64,000 bases of DNA, taken from positions 19,256 to 83,255 of the forward strand of contig NZ_JAKSYD010000235.1 in the NCBI RefSeq assembly GCF_022829605.1, in the 5' to 3' direction. Position 1 is the first letter of the stretch. Each line of letters opens with the position of its first letter. Origin of the DNA: Methylobacterium sp. E-065 (GTDB lineage Bacteria > Pseudomonadota > Alphaproteobacteria > Rhizobiales > Beijerinckiaceae). Positions 9,554 through 20,473 of the stretch are shown one piece after another. The notes under the pieces were generated by a model. It did no database searches, had not been told where the DNA came from, and worked only from the letters and a program-made list of their open reading frames with translations. The translations under genes and the position numbers were made by a program.

Positions 9554-11032
9554 TCAGCTCCGGGTCGCGAAGCAGCTGAAGCCGCTGCGCTTCAGGGCCG
9601 AGCAGGCGTCCTGCGCGGAATCTTGCTCGGCGAAGCCCGAGAAGCGGGCGCGGAACAGGGTGGTGCCGCCGTGCTCGACCTTGACCGTGTAGGGGGCCGC
9701 CTTCGACAGGCTGCCGCCGACCTTGGCGCGGGCCTCCGAGAGCATCGAGCGGGCCTTGGTCTCGTCGTCCATGGCGCCGAGCTGGATCACCCAGGCGGTC
9801 GGCACGACGCGGGCGCCGGACACCGCCTTCGGCGGCTCGTCGCGCTCGACCGAGGCCACGCGCGCCACCGTCTTGCTGGCACCGGGGAAGGGCGCCTGGG
9901 CGCTGCTCGCGCCGGCATAAGCCTGGGCGGTCTTCGGGATGCCCTGCGGTCCAACCTTCCACGTGCCGCCGGGCGTGGTGGTGGTGCCCTTCGGCGCGAG
10001 ATCGAGGGGCTCGCCGGTGGTGCCGGTGGTCTCGACATCCTCGTCGTCCGCGGAGGCGACCTGCGTGCGGGTCCGCGACACGCCGTCGGCGACGACCGCC
10101 GGGCGGGCGCGCTCGGCGACCTCGGTGGTGGGCGCCGAGATCCGGGCACCGGCATAGGCGCGCGGCAGGCTGGAGCGGACGAGGTCGGCCATGATCCGGT
10201 CGCGGCCCGCGCCGGACTTGCCGCCCAGCACGATCGCCACGATCTGACGGCCCTCGGATCTCGCCGCCGTCATCAAGTTGAAGCCGGAATCCCGGGTGTA
10301 GCCGGTCTTGATCCCGTCCACACCCTGGACGTTGCCCAGCAGGTGGTTGTGGTTGCCGATGACCCGACCCCGGAACACGAAGGACCGGGTCTGGAAGTAG
10401 CGGTAATAGTGCGGGAAGCGGTCCTGGATCGCCCGGGCCAGCACGGTGAGATCCCGGGCCGTGGTGAGCTGATCGGGATCGGGCAGGCCCGAGGCGTTGG
10501 CGTAGTGCGTCCGGCTCATGCCGAGAGCATGGGCCTTGGCGGTCATCATCTGGGCGAAACGCTCCTCGGAGCCCGCGATGTTCTCGCCGATGGCGCAGGC
10601 CACGTCGTTGGCCGACTTGGTCACGATCGCCTTGATGGCGTCCTCGACCGCGATGGTCTGGCCGGGCCGCAGGCCGAGCTTCGAGGGGGCCTGGGCGGCG
10701 GCATGGGCCGAGATGGTCAGATCGGAATCGAGGGCGAACTTGCCGCGCTCCATCTGCTCGAACAGCAGGTAGAGGGTCATCACCTTGGTGATCGAGGCGG
10801 GATGGCGCAGCGCATCCTCGTTGACCGCGTGGAGGGTCTTGCCGCTCTTCACGTCCACTACCATGGCGGCGTAGGGCGGGTTGTAGCCGCCACCGGCCGC
10901 GCGGGCGTGGTGGTGGTGCCGTCCACGCCGGGCTTCGGCCGGGGCGGCGAGGGTGGACAGAACCGCGGCGGCCAGGATCGCGGCCGGCAGCGCGGGAATC
11001 GTCCGAGAGCGGCCTACTACGCTACGCATCAC
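9554..11032 (-). CDS. D-alanyl-D-alanine carboxypeptidase with SPOR domain
   Basis: Penicillin-binding protein of the DacA/PBP5 class (peptidase S11) that trims terminal D-Ala from peptidoglycan stem peptides. The 492-residue protein has a signal peptide ending near Ala-Glu-Ala (residues 30-34), a run of His/Arg, and the catalytic set SITK (Ser80-Lys83), SAN (140-142) and KTG (242-244). A long Thr/Pro/Gly linker leads to a C-terminal SPOR domain (about 410-490, beginning AWVIQLGAMDDETKA), which binds denuded glycan at division sites. It lacks the usual PBP5 C-terminal amphipathic helix, being replaced by SPOR. Confidence 0.93.
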   Translation of the reverse strand: MMRSVVGRSRTIPALPAAILAAAVLSTLAAPAEARRGRHHHHARAAGGGYNPPYAAMVVDVKSGKTLHAVNEDALRHPASITKVMTLYLLFEQMERGKFALDSDLTISAHAAAQAPSKLGLRPGQTIAVEDAIKAIVTKSANDVACAIGENIAGSEERFAQMMTAKAHALGMSRTHYANASGLPDPDQLTTARDLTVLARAIQDRFPHYYRYFQTRSFVFRGRVIGNHNHLLGNVQGVDGIKTGYTRDSGFNLMTAARSEGRQIVAIVLGGKSGAGRDRIMADLVRSSLPRAYAGARISAPTTEVAERARPAVVADGVSRTRTQVASADDEDVETTGTTGEPLDLAPKGTTTTPGGTWKVGPQGIPKTAQAYAGASSAQAPFPGASKTVARVASVERDEPPKAVSGARVVPTAWVIQLGAMDDETKARSMLSEARAKVGGSLSKAAPYTVKVEHGGTTLFRARFSGFAEQDSAQDACSALKRSGFSCFATRS

Positions 11033-11325
11033 GCCTGATTGCCTCGCGAGACCGGCACGCGCCGGTCGTGTCCCTAGAGCGGAGCGGCGCCGGTCGCGTG
11101 GCCCCGCTGCATCACCGCAGAGTTAGGCAAGTGCAGTTACAGGCCCGTTAATGCGATCGCCGCGCGTATCGGGTTGTTGCGTTTCTGCTGATGGTTGCGG
11201 GCCGGGCAGCGAACCCGCGACACGCCCCCAGCCGCAGAACGGGGAGGGCGAAGTGCGCCCCGCCGAGTCCGCGCTACACCCGAATTGTCGCCGCTTGACG
11301 CTGCCGGACGCGGCGCACACAGTCG
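11033..11325. other. Intergenic region upstream of the carboxypeptidase
   Basis: Together with the doubtful gene that follows it, this belongs to an 860-base gap between the carboxypeptidase and clpS. The 11115-11165 part is relatively A+T rich and probably carries the carboxypeptidase promoter. No repeat or RNA gene recognised. Confidence 0.35.
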
Positions 11326-11385
11326 GTGTCAGATCCGATACAGCCACCCGGCCCCGACGAGCCGCCGGCGGCCGGGAGTTCGGCC

Positions 11386-11706
11386 ATGCTGACGCGCGCG
11401 CGCCACCTGTCTTTTCCGGATCCGGCCAGCGTCGGCGCGCCGGGGCGGCGGCTCGGCATCACCGGACGGACCCTCGGGATCGCGTGGGCCACTTCCATCA
11501 AGCAGGGCCTCGACGATCGTGCGGCAACGGCCCGGACCCGCGCCGCAACCCGCGATCCGGCCAAGATGCCAGCGGTCCAGTCCGCGTCTCTCGAGCGGGC
11601 CAGGTTACACCCGACCGCGCGTTCGGCCGTGACGGCAGACCAGAACGGGGTGCTCACCGCCGATCTGATGCGGTCGCCCGCACCCCACCCCACCCGGGCG
11701 CATTAG
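11386..11706 (+). CDS. Doubtful small gene, function unknown
   Basis: A possible 106-residue basic, Ala/Arg/Thr-rich protein starting MLTRARHLSFPDPASVGAPG. Third positions are moderately G/C biased, better than the surrounding frames, but there is no recognised domain, signal peptide or transmembrane helix and no strong ribosome binding site. An upstream GTG at 11326 would extend it by 20 residues. It may be a chance frame. Confidence 0.28.
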   Translation: MLTRARHLSFPDPASVGAPGRRLGITGRTLGIAWATSIKQGLDDRAATARTRAATRDPAKMPAVQSASLERARLHPTARSAVTADQNGVLTADLMRSPAPHPTRAH

Positions 11707-11896
11707 CGGATCGGCGGCCGTGCGGCAGTCGCAAGCTCAGCGGGACGGACAAGTGCGCGCAGGCGTCTGGCGAAGTCGGCTCACCGTCTGTAGATTAGTG
11801 ACAGAGGAGCCGCGCGTTGCTCCCGGCAGGGCCAGGACGGGATCGGCCTTCGCAGTCGGCGACGCCCGCTCCGATCGAGGGATCGGTTCGACGCAC

Positions 11897-12286
11897 ATGA
11901 CTCAGGTCCCCCTACAGGGCACCGCACGTTCGATGGGGATTGCGCGGCCGGTCACGGCCTCCGGCTCGCGCGCGCCGGGCGGCGACGACCGGTCCAACAC
12001 CGCGATCATCACCCGCACCAAGACCCGGACGAAGCGACCGAGCCTCTACCGGGTCCTGCTCCTGAACGACGACTACACGCCGATGGAATTCGTCGTGCTG
12101 GTGGTCGAACGCTTCTTCAACAAGAGCCACGAGGACGCCTACCAGATCATGATGCACGTGCATCAGAACGGGGTCGGCGAGTGCGGGGTGTTCACCTACG
12201 AGGTGGCGGAGACCAAGGTGACGCAGGTCATGGACTTCGCACGCAAACACCAACATCCTCTCCAGTGCGTTATGGAAAAAAAGTAG
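11897..12286 (+). CDS. clpS: ATP-dependent Clp protease adaptor ClpS
   Basis: N-end-rule adaptor that delivers N-degron substrates to ClpAP. The 129-residue protein has a disordered N-terminal arm (about 45 residues, longer than in E. coli) and the ClpS core: YRVLLLNDDYTPMEFVVLVV, followed by VHQNGVGECGVFTYEVAETKV. The NDDYTPMEFV motif forms the N-degron pocket. The ATG at 11897 is the first that leaves a reasonable N-terminal arm; longer in-frame extensions look non-coding. It lies directly upstream of clpA, its partner. Confidence 0.93.
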   Translation: MTQVPLQGTARSMGIARPVTASGSRAPGGDDRSNTAIITRTKTRTKRPSLYRVLLLNDDYTPMEFVVLVVERFFNKSHEDAYQIMMHVHQNGVGECGVFTYEVAETKVTQVMDFARKHQHPLQCVMEKK

Positions 12287-12324
12287 GCGCCGTTCGCGGT
12301 AGGCACGAAGGACAGAGGCCAGCT

Positions 12325-14811
<2,487 letters not shown>

Positions 14812-14902
14812 TGGTGTGCATGCCGGCCGGCGGCCTTCCAGACTAGGAATTGCCGGTCTATGACCGCCGCGACGCGACAGCGCCGCGGCGAGGAGGCGTC
14901 CG

Positions 14903-15187
14903 ATGACCGACAACCTGCACGAGGGTCCGCTCTCGCCCGTCGCGCAGACGGCACCGTCCAGGAAGCCGACCTGGCAGGAGGAGCGGCGTCTGCGCCGACG
15001 CCGTCGGAAGCGCGGTGAAGAGATTCTGGCCTGGTTTCTCGTGCCGCTGATCTGCGTCGGCCTCTACCTGGGCGTCAGCGCGGGATTCAGCTTCTTCGGG
15101 ACATCGCCGGGTCAGGTCTGGGACCAGTTGATGCAGGTCAAGGCGATGATGGAGAAGCGCTCCAGTACCCCGGGCGCGCGAGGCTAG
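14903..15187 (+). CDS. Small membrane protein with basic N-terminus
   Basis: A 94-residue protein with a strongly basic segment (ERRLRRRRRKRGEE, residues 27-40) directly before one transmembrane helix (about 43-67, ILAWFLVPLICVGLYLGVSA) and a short C-terminal tail. The positive-inside rule places the N-terminus in the cytoplasm. GGAGG precedes the ATG at a good distance. No family recognised. It stands between clpA and the amine oxidase gene on the same strand. Confidence 0.65.
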   Translation: MTDNLHEGPLSPVAQTAPSRKPTWQEERRLRRRRRKRGEEILAWFLVPLICVGLYLGVSAGFSFFGTSPGQVWDQLMQVKAMMEKRSSTPGARG

Positions 15188-15234
15188 AGCCAGCCCTCCG
15201 TTCGCCGGCTCCGGGGTCTGATCGAGGAGCCGCC

Positions 15235-16533
15235 ATGCGACCGACCCGACGCGCGCTTCTCGCCGCTCCGCTGCTCGCGGCCCCGGCGCTTCGCACGGCG
15301 GCGAGCGGCGGCAGCGTGGTGGTGGTCGGCGCCGGATCAGCGGGTCTGGCGGCGGCGTCTCGCTTGCGAGTTGCGGGCCAGAGCGTCACGCTCCTGGAGG
15401 CGCGGGACCGCATCGGCGGCCGGGCCTTCACCGATACGGCCCTGGGTCCCGACTGCCCGTTCGACGCCGGCGCCGAGTACATCCACTGGGCCGAGCGCAA
15501 TCCCTGGGCGCCGATCGCCCGGGCGGCCGGCGCGCGGTTCGCCCGCGAGGACGGCTGGGCGCGCACCCTCACGATCGACGGCCGCCCCGCCACGGAGCCC
15601 GAGCAGGCCGCCCGCCGGGCGGGGTTTTCCGGTCTCGACGCGCTGCTGCAACCGAAGGGTGACGACCTGTCGCTCGCCGAGGCGGCCCGGGCCGGCGGTC
15701 CCGATACCGAACGAGCTGCGGCGGGCCTGAGCCGGCTGTCGCTCGGCGAGGATCCCGAGCGGGTCTCGGCGGTCGATTACGACCGGCTCTGGTCCGGAAC
15801 CGACCTGTGGGTCGACGGCTACGGCAACCTCCTCGCGCGCCACTTCGCCGACCTGCCGGTGATGCTCGGCTGCCCAGTTCAGGCGATCGACTGGTCAGGG
15901 CCGGAGGTTCGCGTCGAGACCGCGCGGGGAACCCGATCGGCGGCGGCCGTCATCGTCACGGTGCCAGTGGGCGTGCTGCACAGCGGCGCCTTCCGGTTCA
16001 CGCCCGGCCTGCCCGAGCCTCACCGGACGGCGCTCGATGGGCTGCACATGGGCGCCTACACCAAGATCGGACTTCGCCTCGACCCGGCCAAGATCGATCC
16101 GGCGGCGTTCGGGGATGCAGTCTCGATCGCGACCGGTGGCCCGACTCTGTATTTCGAGATGGGCCCGTTCGGGCGGCCCTTGGCGGTGGCCAATCTCGGC
16201 GGCGACGGCGCCCGCGACCTATGCCGGGCCGGCGAAGCGGCGGCGGTGGCGTTCGCCACCGAGCGCCTGGGCGCGATCCTGGGCGGCAAGGCCCGAGGCG
16301 CGGTACTGGCGGGACGGCTCGCCGCGTGGTGGACGGATCCCTACGCCCACGGGTCCTATTCCATCGCGGCACCGGGCCACGCGGAGGCGCGCGAGCGCCT
16401 GCGCGCACCGGTGGGTGGCCGGGTGTTCCTCGCCGGGGAAGCTCTAGCCGGCGGCGGCGCCATGACGGTCGGTGGCGCAACACTGGAGGGCGAGCGTGCG
16501 GCGCGGGACGTGCTCAAGGTGCTGGGAGCGTGA
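15235..16533 (+). CDS. Exported FAD-dependent amine oxidase
   Basis: Flavoprotein of the monoamine oxidase/polyamine oxidase superfamily, expected to oxidise an amine with release of H2O2. The 432-residue protein begins with a possible Tat-like signal (MRPTRRALLAAPLLAAPAL), then the ADP-binding fold with GAGSAG at residues 32-37, LLEARDRIGGRAFT, and the C-terminal FAD motif VFLAGEALAGGGAMTVGGATLEGERAA. The substrate is not evident. The GAGGAGCC ribosome binding site precedes the ATG. Confidence 0.87.
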   Translation: MRPTRRALLAAPLLAAPALRTAASGGSVVVVGAGSAGLAAASRLRVAGQSVTLLEARDRIGGRAFTDTALGPDCPFDAGAEYIHWAERNPWAPIARAAGARFAREDGWARTLTIDGRPATEPEQAARRAGFSGLDALLQPKGDDLSLAEAARAGGPDTERAAAGLSRLSLGEDPERVSAVDYDRLWSGTDLWVDGYGNLLARHFADLPVMLGCPVQAIDWSGPEVRVETARGTRSAAAVIVTVPVGVLHSGAFRFTPGLPEPHRTALDGLHMGAYTKIGLRLDPAKIDPAAFGDAVSIATGGPTLYFEMGPFGRPLAVANLGGDGARDLCRAGEAAAVAFATERLGAILGGKARGAVLAGRLAAWWTDPYAHGSYSIAAPGHAEARERLRAPVGGRVFLAGEALAGGGAMTVGGATLEGERAARDVLKVLGA

Positions 16534-16630
16534 TCGGAGCGAGCGCGTCCGGGTCTCTCCCTCTCCTCTCTGCGGACTACCAGATTTCCATTTCGGCTCC
16601 GGCGATTCCGCTTCAGGATCGGGCGCGGGT

Positions 16631-16772
16631 CCCCTCTCCCGTGCGGGAGAGGGACAGGGTGAGGGCGGAGAACTGTCCGGAAGAGGCGCACCCTGACCGC
16701 GCGTCGCTGGCGCGCTCGATCCTGAACCTTCTCGTCCCTCACCCCAACCCTCTCCCGCACGGGAGAGGGGGC
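16631..16772. repeat. Intergenic inverted repeat made of two palindromic arms
   Basis: Two nearly identical 35-38 base arms face each other at 16631-16665 and 16735-16772. Each arm holds its own palindrome, CTCTCCCGTGCGGGAG, followed by a G-rich GGGTGAGGG tail; reverse-complementing one arm gives the other with only about three differences. The 69-base middle shows no structure. It fills the gap (16534-16870) between the convergent amine oxidase and jetC genes. This is a typical non-coding repeat of G+C-rich Hyphomicrobiales and might also stop transcription from both sides. Confidence 0.8.
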
Positions 16773-16870
16773 CGGTCGCGCTTTGTCAGCGGAGACACAC
16801 CGCAAACATGTTCAGGCCATAGCCACACGGGGAGGAGAGAGCGTCAGCCCCGCGGGGTAGGCGCCCCACC

Positions 16871-19800
16871 TCACTCAGCCGCGTCCGCCTGCCGAAACCC
16901 CTCGATCCCGATCTGATCGGGGTTGATCGCGTGCAGCGCCCGCCGGGCCGCTTCCAGCGGGTGCTCGGCCTCGATCCGGACGGAGGTCAGGTCCGGACTC
17001 TTGTACACGGTGACGATGGTGTCCATCACCTCGGTGAGCGTCGTGCGCTTGTCCTCGGGCGCGGCGATCAGGAGTTGTAGGCCCCAGGCCCGGTAGAGAT
17101 CGACCAGCGCCTGGCTGTTGCGCACGTCGAGCTTCGAGAAGGCCTCGTCGAGGAGGCAGAGACCCAAGCCCGGATTCTCGTCCCCCGGCCGGTCGCCCGG
17201 ATAATAGGCACTGGCCAGCGAGGCCGCGATCGCCACGTAGAACGGCGCCTGCGCCTCGCCGCCCGAGCCGCGCAGCGCCCGGGCCGACATGGTGGTGCGG
17301 TTGCCCGCCCGGTCGCGCATGCCGATCTCGTACACGAAGTAGTTGCGGTAATCCGCCAGCCGCGCCGCATCCTCCTCGCCGGCGATGAGCGCGGTGATTT
17401 CGGCGAGGGCCGACGCCATCGGGCCCTCGGTGGCGCCGTCGAGCAGCGCCTGCGCGGCCTCGGGCGAGCGTGCGGTCTCGGTGGCGAGCGCGTGGACGGC
17501 GGCGTAGCGGCGGTCCACCGCCGCCTCGAACGCGTAGGTCTGGCCCGTGAAGCTGCGGGCCGAGAGCCGCTCGTTCAGCGCCTCCAGCCGGGCGTGGACC
17601 CGCTCGAACCGGTCGGCGAGGCGAGTCAGAAGATCCTCGGTCATCAGGCGGCGCATCTCGACCTCGGCCCGCTCGGCCTGGGCCCGGTAGCGCCGCAATT
17701 CGTGGCCTTCGACCGCCTCGTATTCCCGCCGAACCCAGGCGAACCCGTCGATCGCCGGCGCGTCGCCCTGGTTGAGCGGGTTCTCGACCCGCCACGCCGC
17801 GCAGGCCTCCGCCAATTCCCGCTCGGCGACCCGCCCGTGCGAGCGGGCCGCCTCGGCGGCCTCCTTGGCGAGCCCGCGCTCGGCGGTGGCCCGGGACCCG
17901 GCGGCCTTGGCGTCGAGGCCCGCCAGTGCGCTCCGGGCCTCGGCGATCACGCGCAGATCGAACACCTCCGAGCGGGCGAGGCGGACCCGGGCGGCGTCGC
18001 CGCCCAGGACCTGGCGCAGAGCCGCGCGCCGGGCCGCCAGCGCCGCGCGCGCGGCCTCGCGCATGGTCACCAGCCGGGCGCGGAGCGCCGCCTCGTCGGC
18101 CAGCAGGCGGTCCAGCTTCGGCTCCAGCTCCTCCGATAGCTCGCGCAGATAGGCGACGCGCTCCGTCGTCAGCGCGGCGATCTCGGCGGCGAGCCCGGCG
18201 GTGTCGCGCTTCTCGATGCCCTCGCGCTCGGTCTGGAGGGAGCGCCGCCGGCCGTCGAGACCGTCGAGCTCGGCGCGCAGCGTGTCGATATCGTCGAGGC
18301 CCCGGGCGATGCGCGCCCGGATCGCCGCGGCGGTGCGGGCGGCCTCGCGCAAGACCGCCGCCTCGCCGCGCAGGCGTCGCGCCTCCGCGACCGCGGCCTC
18401 GTGGACGCGCCGGCTGTCGACCGTGGGCCCGCGATGGCCACGCGTCATGAGCAGATCGACACTCCGCGTCACCGAATACGCCATGCCGGCGGTGGTCCGC
18501 CCGCTCGGCGCCACGGCCCGGGCGAGGCGGGCGAGTTCCGAATCATCTTTGGCGAGATCGTAGCCGCCGAGCCGCACCCCCAGGAACGCCTCCGCGTGCG
18601 GATCGCGGGTCTCGATCACCGTGAGCGGGCCGTCATCGTAGCGGCGGGCGCGCTGCTTGGCGGTGTCGGTGGTCTTGACCAAGATGCAGCGGTGGAACCG
18701 GTCGCGCCCCCCCTGGAGCACGCCTAAAGCCTCGTGGAGCCGGTCGGGTGCCACCACCAGGGCCTCCCGGGCGCGCCCGAGCAGCCCTTCCAGCGCCGGC
18801 CCCCAGGTCGGATCGACGATCTCGGCGAGTTCACAGATTGGCAGGGCGTCGATACCGCGCCGCTCCAGCTCGCCGCGGAACGCCACCGTGTCGGAGGACA
18901 GGCGCGCCGCCGGGCCGGCGCCAGTGCGGGGCGCGGTGCGCTCGGCCTCGCTCTCCTGGGCGCGGGCCTTGAGGGCCGCATCTTCGGCGGCCCGCTCCAG
19001 GATCTCGTCGAATTCAGGCAGCCGCGTCAGCCCGTCGATCAGTTCCGCCAGGGGGCCCTCGGGGCGCAGGATTTCCTCGGGGGGCGATTCCCGGCGCAGG
19101 CCGGCGCGGGCGCAGGATTCGGCCAAGCGTGCCGCCTGCGGGCAGCCCTGCCGCAGGAGCGGGGCGACGGGCTGGAGCTTGCCCATCTGGCTGATGAGCG
19201 CGACGAGGTCGGCGATCCGGCCCGCCAGCTCCTTCCGGTCACGCTCCAGCATGGAGAGGCCGAGCGTCGAGGCGGCGAGCCGTCCCTCGGCCGCGCTGGC
19301 GGCGGCGAGCGCCTTCTTCTCGGCGATCTCCCCGTCGATGTCGCGCACGAAGCCGCGGCTCGCCGCCACGCGCTCCCGGGCGATGCGCAGGGCGTCGCCC
19401 CCCTCGCGCAGGCGCAGCCGGACCGCGACGAGGTCGAGGCTGCGGCGGCGCAACTCGGCGGAGGCCGCCCGCAGTTCGTGCGCCGCCGTATCGAGGATCG
19501 CCTCACTCCAGGCCTCGTAGCGGTCGCGCAGGCGCCGCAGGCGCGCGAGCCGGCTCTCCAGCTCGCCGATGGTCTCCAGCAGCCGGCGCCAGTTGGCGAC
19601 GGACTGGCGGACGCGGTCCACGTCGAGCGGCTCCGGCTCCAGCACGAAGGCGCGCACGAAGGCGCTGGTGTCGAAGATCGGCTTGAACGCCACCGCGTTG
19701 GCGAAGCTGCGCAGGAAGTGCCGCGGCTCCGGCGCCGGCGCGCCCTCGCGCAGGGTGGCCAGCACATCGGCCGTGAAGCGCTCGCCGGAGGTCCGGTACT

Positions 19801-20308
19801 CGGTGAAGCTCGACGCCCGGGCCCGCAGATCCCCGGCGATCTCGCTCCAGGGGGCCGTGTAGGTGCCGCCGGGGGCGGTGCGGGCGTAATCGGCGATCTC
19901 GAACCGGTGCCCGACCGCGATGAAGCGCGACAGGACCGTCTCCTTCGGCTCGACTGCCCGGGCCGCGAGCGCCAGCCCGACCGTGACGATCCGGCCCGAG
20001 GCCGGGTTCTCGAACACCAGCGCCAGCACGGTCTCGCAGGATTCGCGGGTCGGCCGTCCGCCCTCCGCGGGGTCGCTGATCCAGCCCAGGCAATAGTCGC
20101 GCACCGTGCGGGCGCTGCGGCCGGACGCGGAGGCGTTCAGCGCGAGACGGCTGGCGTTGTTGCCGGCCAGCACCGTGCCGACCGCGTCGAAGATCGTCGA
20201 CTTGCCGGCCCCGGTCGGCCCGACCAGGGCGGCAGCGCCCCGCAGCCGGATCTGCTCACGGCGGATCAGATACCAGTTCGCGATGGCGATATCGGTGAGG
20301 ACGTACAC
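16871..20308 (-). CDS. jetC: SMC-like ATPase JetC (MksB) of a Wadjet/Mks complex
   Basis: MukB-like ATPase that would form the DNA-extruding core of a JetABC/MksFEB complex. The 1145-residue product has Walker A GPTGAGKST (30-38), very long Arg/Glu/Ala-rich coiled coils on either side of a central hinge-like region, and at the end the ABC signature SGGE (from 1015) and Walker B LLDEAFSKLD with Asp1054/Glu1055. The GTG at 20308 is used because MYVLTDIAIANWYLI is the sensible beginning and no nearby ATG is in frame; the ribosome binding site is weak. Unlike in other jet operons, a chemoreceptor gene on the other strand separates it from jetB, and no jetD follows. Confidence 0.88.
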   Translation of the reverse strand: MYVLTDIAIANWYLIRREQIRLRGAAALVGPTGAGKSTIFDAVGTVLAGNNASRLALNASASGRSARTVRDYCLGWISDPAEGGRPTRESCETVLALVFENPASGRIVTVGLALAARAVEPKETVLSRFIAVGHRFEIADYARTAPGGTYTAPWSEIAGDLRARASSFTEYRTSGERFTADVLATLREGAPAPEPRHFLRSFANAVAFKPIFDTSAFVRAFVLEPEPLDVDRVRQSVANWRRLLETIGELESRLARLRRLRDRYEAWSEAILDTAAHELRAASAELRRRSLDLVAVRLRLREGGDALRIARERVAASRGFVRDIDGEIAEKKALAAASAAEGRLAASTLGLSMLERDRKELAGRIADLVALISQMGKLQPVAPLLRQGCPQAARLAESCARAGLRRESPPEEILRPEGPLAELIDGLTRLPEFDEILERAAEDAALKARAQESEAERTAPRTGAGPAARLSSDTVAFRGELERRGIDALPICELAEIVDPTWGPALEGLLGRAREALVVAPDRLHEALGVLQGGRDRFHRCILVKTTDTAKQRARRYDDGPLTVIETRDPHAEAFLGVRLGGYDLAKDDSELARLARAVAPSGRTTAGMAYSVTRSVDLLMTRGHRGPTVDSRRVHEAAVAEARRLRGEAAVLREAARTAAAIRARIARGLDDIDTLRAELDGLDGRRRSLQTEREGIEKRDTAGLAAEIAALTTERVAYLRELSEELEPKLDRLLADEAALRARLVTMREAARAALAARRAALRQVLGGDAARVRLARSEVFDLRVIAEARSALAGLDAKAAGSRATAERGLAKEAAEAARSHGRVAERELAEACAAWRVENPLNQGDAPAIDGFAWVRREYEAVEGHELRRYRAQAERAEVEMRRLMTEDLLTRLADRFERVHARLEALNERLSARSFTGQTYAFEAAVDRRYAAVHALATETARSPEAAQALLDGATEGPMASALAEITALIAGEEDAARLADYRNYFVYEIGMRDRAGNRTTMSARALRGSGGEAQAPFYVAIAASLASAYYPGDRPGDENPGLGLCLLDEAFSKLDVRNSQALVDLYRAWGLQLLIAAPEDKRTTLTEVMDTIVTVYKSPDLTSVRIEAEHPLEAARRALHAINPDQIGIEGFRQADAAE

Positions 20309-20473
20309 GATGTCGGGGCCGGGGCGGAGAACGATCGGTTCAGTTGGCCGGACTCGGCCGCGTATGCAAGCCGGTGACAGAGGCCGCGGCGCCTCAAGTT
20401 CTGCGCGAACCGCCAGCTTGCTCGGACCAGCACCCCCGGTATCGTTGCCGGAGGCTAGAGAACTGACAAGAAC

